Positions 62,990 through 64,000 of a DNA stretch of 64,000 nt are shown piece by piece. The notes beneath the pieces were generated by a model that was given only the letters and a program-made list of their open reading frames with translations, was not told where the DNA came from and searched no databases. Position 1 is the first letter of the stretch. Every line of letters begins with the position of its first letter. The DNA is from AP-15 sp963781215 (GTDB lineage: Bacteria; Pseudomonadota; Alphaproteobacteria; ATCC43930; CGMCC-115725), in contig CAWAFE010000045.1 of NCBI GenBank assembly GCA_963781215.1, forward strand, positions 1 to 64,000, given 5' to 3'. A program made the position numbers and the translations under genes.

Positions 62990-64000
62990 TCATTCGGGGA
63001 CCGTCGAGCGGAGCTTGCTGACGGCCTCGGCGACACCGGCGCCATAGGCTGGATCGGCCTTGGAACAGTTGGCGATATGCCGCTCCTTGATATGAAAGCG
63101 CGCATCGCCCATCGCGCGGGCAGTGTTCTCGAACAGCACCTGCTGCTGCGCCGGCGTCATCAGCCGAAAAAGATTCCCGGGCTGCTCCCAGTGATCGTCG
63201 TCGGCGTAATGGTTGTAGTGGGCCGCCTCTCCTTCAATGGGTAGCGGCGGCTCGGCGAAGTCGGGCTGGTTGTCCCATAACCCGGCGCTGTTCGGGTTGA
63301 AGCTGGTCGTGCCGCCGAGATTGCCGTCAACCCGCATTGCTCCGTCGCGGTGATAGCTCATGAACGGGCATTTCGGCGCATTGACCGGGATCTGATAGAA
63401 ATTGACACCGAGACGGTAACGAACCGCGTCGTTGTACGAGAACAGGCGCGCCTGCAGCATCCGGTCCGGAGAGAAGCCGATGCCGGGGACGACGTTCGAC
63501 GGCCCGAACGCCGCCTGCTCGACTTCGGCAAAATAGTTGTCCGGCCAGCGGTTGAGCTCCATGACACCGACCTCGATCAGCGGATACTCGGCTTTCGGCC
63601 AGACCTTGGTCAGATCGAATGGGTTGTGGCGATGCGTCTTCGCCTGCGCTTGGGTCATCACCTGGATGAAAAGCGTCCAGCGCGGGAAGTCGCCGGCCTC
63701 AATCGCGTTGAACAAGTCACGGCCGTGGCTTTCGCGGTCTTTTGCCACGAGGGCCTCGGCCTCGGCGTCGGTCAGGTTCTCGATGCCCTGCCGGGTCCGG
63801 AAATGGAATTTGACCCATTCTCGCTCATTGGCGGCATTGATCATCGAGAAGGTGTGGCTGCCAAAGCCATGCATATGGCGGAAGCTCCGAGGGAGGCCGC
63901 GGTCCGACATCACGATCGTGACCTGGTGCAGCGCTTCGGGCAATAATGTCCAGAAATCCCAATTGTTGTCGGCGCTGCGCAGGCCGGTGCGCGGGTCGCG
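62990..64000 (-). CDS. Catalase (heme), partial: N-terminus outside the window
   Basis: About 337 C-terminal residues are visible, and the frame is open to the window edge. NWDFWTLLPEALHQVTIVMS and GLPRSFRHMHGFGSHTFSMI are conserved catalase segments, and the proximal heme Tyr is in RLFSYNDAVRYRLG. NAPKCPFMSYHRDGAM and PNSAGLWDNQP match clade 3 small-subunit catalases. The distal His and Asn are beyond the edge. It detoxifies hydrogen peroxide in the cytoplasm. The gene precedes the monooxygenase gene by 146 bases on the same strand. Confidence 0.93.
   Translation of the reverse strand, partial: RDPRTGLRSADNNWDFWTLLPEALHQVTIVMSDRGLPRSFRHMHGFGSHTFSMINAANEREWVKFHFRTRQGIENLTDAEAEALVAKDRESHGRDLFNAIEAGDFPRWTLFIQVMTQAQAKTHRHNPFDLTKVWPKAEYPLIEVGVMELNRWPDNYFAEVEQAAFGPSNVVPGIGFSPDRMLQARLFSYNDAVRYRLGVNFYQIPVNAPKCPFMSYHRDGAMRVDGNLGGTTSFNPNSAGLWDNQPDFAEPPLPIEGEAAHYNHYADDDHWEQPGNLFRLMTPAQQQVLFENTARAMGDARFHIKERHIANCSKADPAYGAGVAEAVSKLRSTVPE

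Overview
The window is GC-rich chromosomal DNA from a proteobacterium, most likely an alphaproteobacterium of the Rhodospirillales or Hyphomicrobiales type. The call rests on the sequence: a single groES-groEL operon, an rplM-rpsI pair whose S9 reading frame carries a Pro/Ala-rich upstream region, TRAP and LLM flavin-oxidoreductase genes, PrpD, GMC and Baeyer-Villiger enzymes, and no plasmid or phage backbone. No tRNA, rRNA or CRISPR array was seen.

Layout. 1-5.9 kb: the N-terminus of a maleate-isomerase-like gene, a non-coding gap with a degenerate CIRCE operator, groESL, a run of overlapping small genes, then a duplicated 0.54-kb block holding a 119-aa one-TM protein. The two copies flank a decayed molybdopterin-oxidoreductase fragment, and the second abuts an orphan PEP-CTERM tail. 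5.8-16.3 kb: housekeeping and metabolic genes (radical SAM, two GT-A enzymes, moaB, family-4 UDG, rplM, rpsI, LLM oxidoreductase, Uma2, amidase, DOPA dioxygenase, methyltransferase). 16.6-18.1 kb: a coupled two-gene module of unknown function with less GC-rich sequence. 18.2-28.4 kb: GMC oxidoreductase, ABC solute-binding protein plus a fragment of its paralogue, MFS transporter, a maleate-isomerase-like protein without the usual cysteines, PPK2 debris, DUF502 and MmgE/PrpD. 28.7-35.6 kb: a minus-strand TRAP (DctP, fused DctQM)-LLM-aldo/keto reductase operon and a divergent LLM gene. 35.7-40.4 kb: beta-lactamase-fold hydrolase, a membrane-TPR protein with near-identical 102-bp repeats, its truncated paralogue fused to IS630 debris, and a TauD fragment. 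40.5-49.6 kb: DUF192, a CPA1 antiporter with a cNMP-binding tail, an Rrf2-cysK-moeB cysteine operon, two acyl-CoA dehydrogenases and an SGNH hydrolase. 49.5-52.1 kb: an SxtJ-DUF5989-carbamoyltransferase operon. 52.2-56.9 kb: ADP-forming acyl-CoA synthetase, YghU-type GST, CmcJ-like oxygenase, isochorismatase-fold protein. 57.2-61.1 kb: a large STAND (NB-ARC) ATPase gene with a probable N-terminal nuclease-like domain and C-terminal helical/TPR region, split by a complete IS630 element with a TA target duplication. 61.2-64 kb: Baeyer-Villiger monooxygenase and the C-terminal two thirds of a catalase.

The strongest candidate for an unusual system is the interrupted STAND gene. Removing the 1134-bp IS and one TA copy restores its frame exactly, and its domain order resembles Avs-type antiviral STAND proteins. 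The 16.7-18.1 kb two-gene module and the SxtI/J/K-like operon are the next most interesting.

Many otherwise convincing genes carry single frameshifts, several in homopolymers or short repeats (antiporter, GMC enzyme, LLM enzyme, methyltransferase, hydrolase, TPR protein, isochorismatase-like protein, possibly rpsI). Consensus errors are a serious alternative to real gene decay and should be settled from reads before calling pseudogenes.
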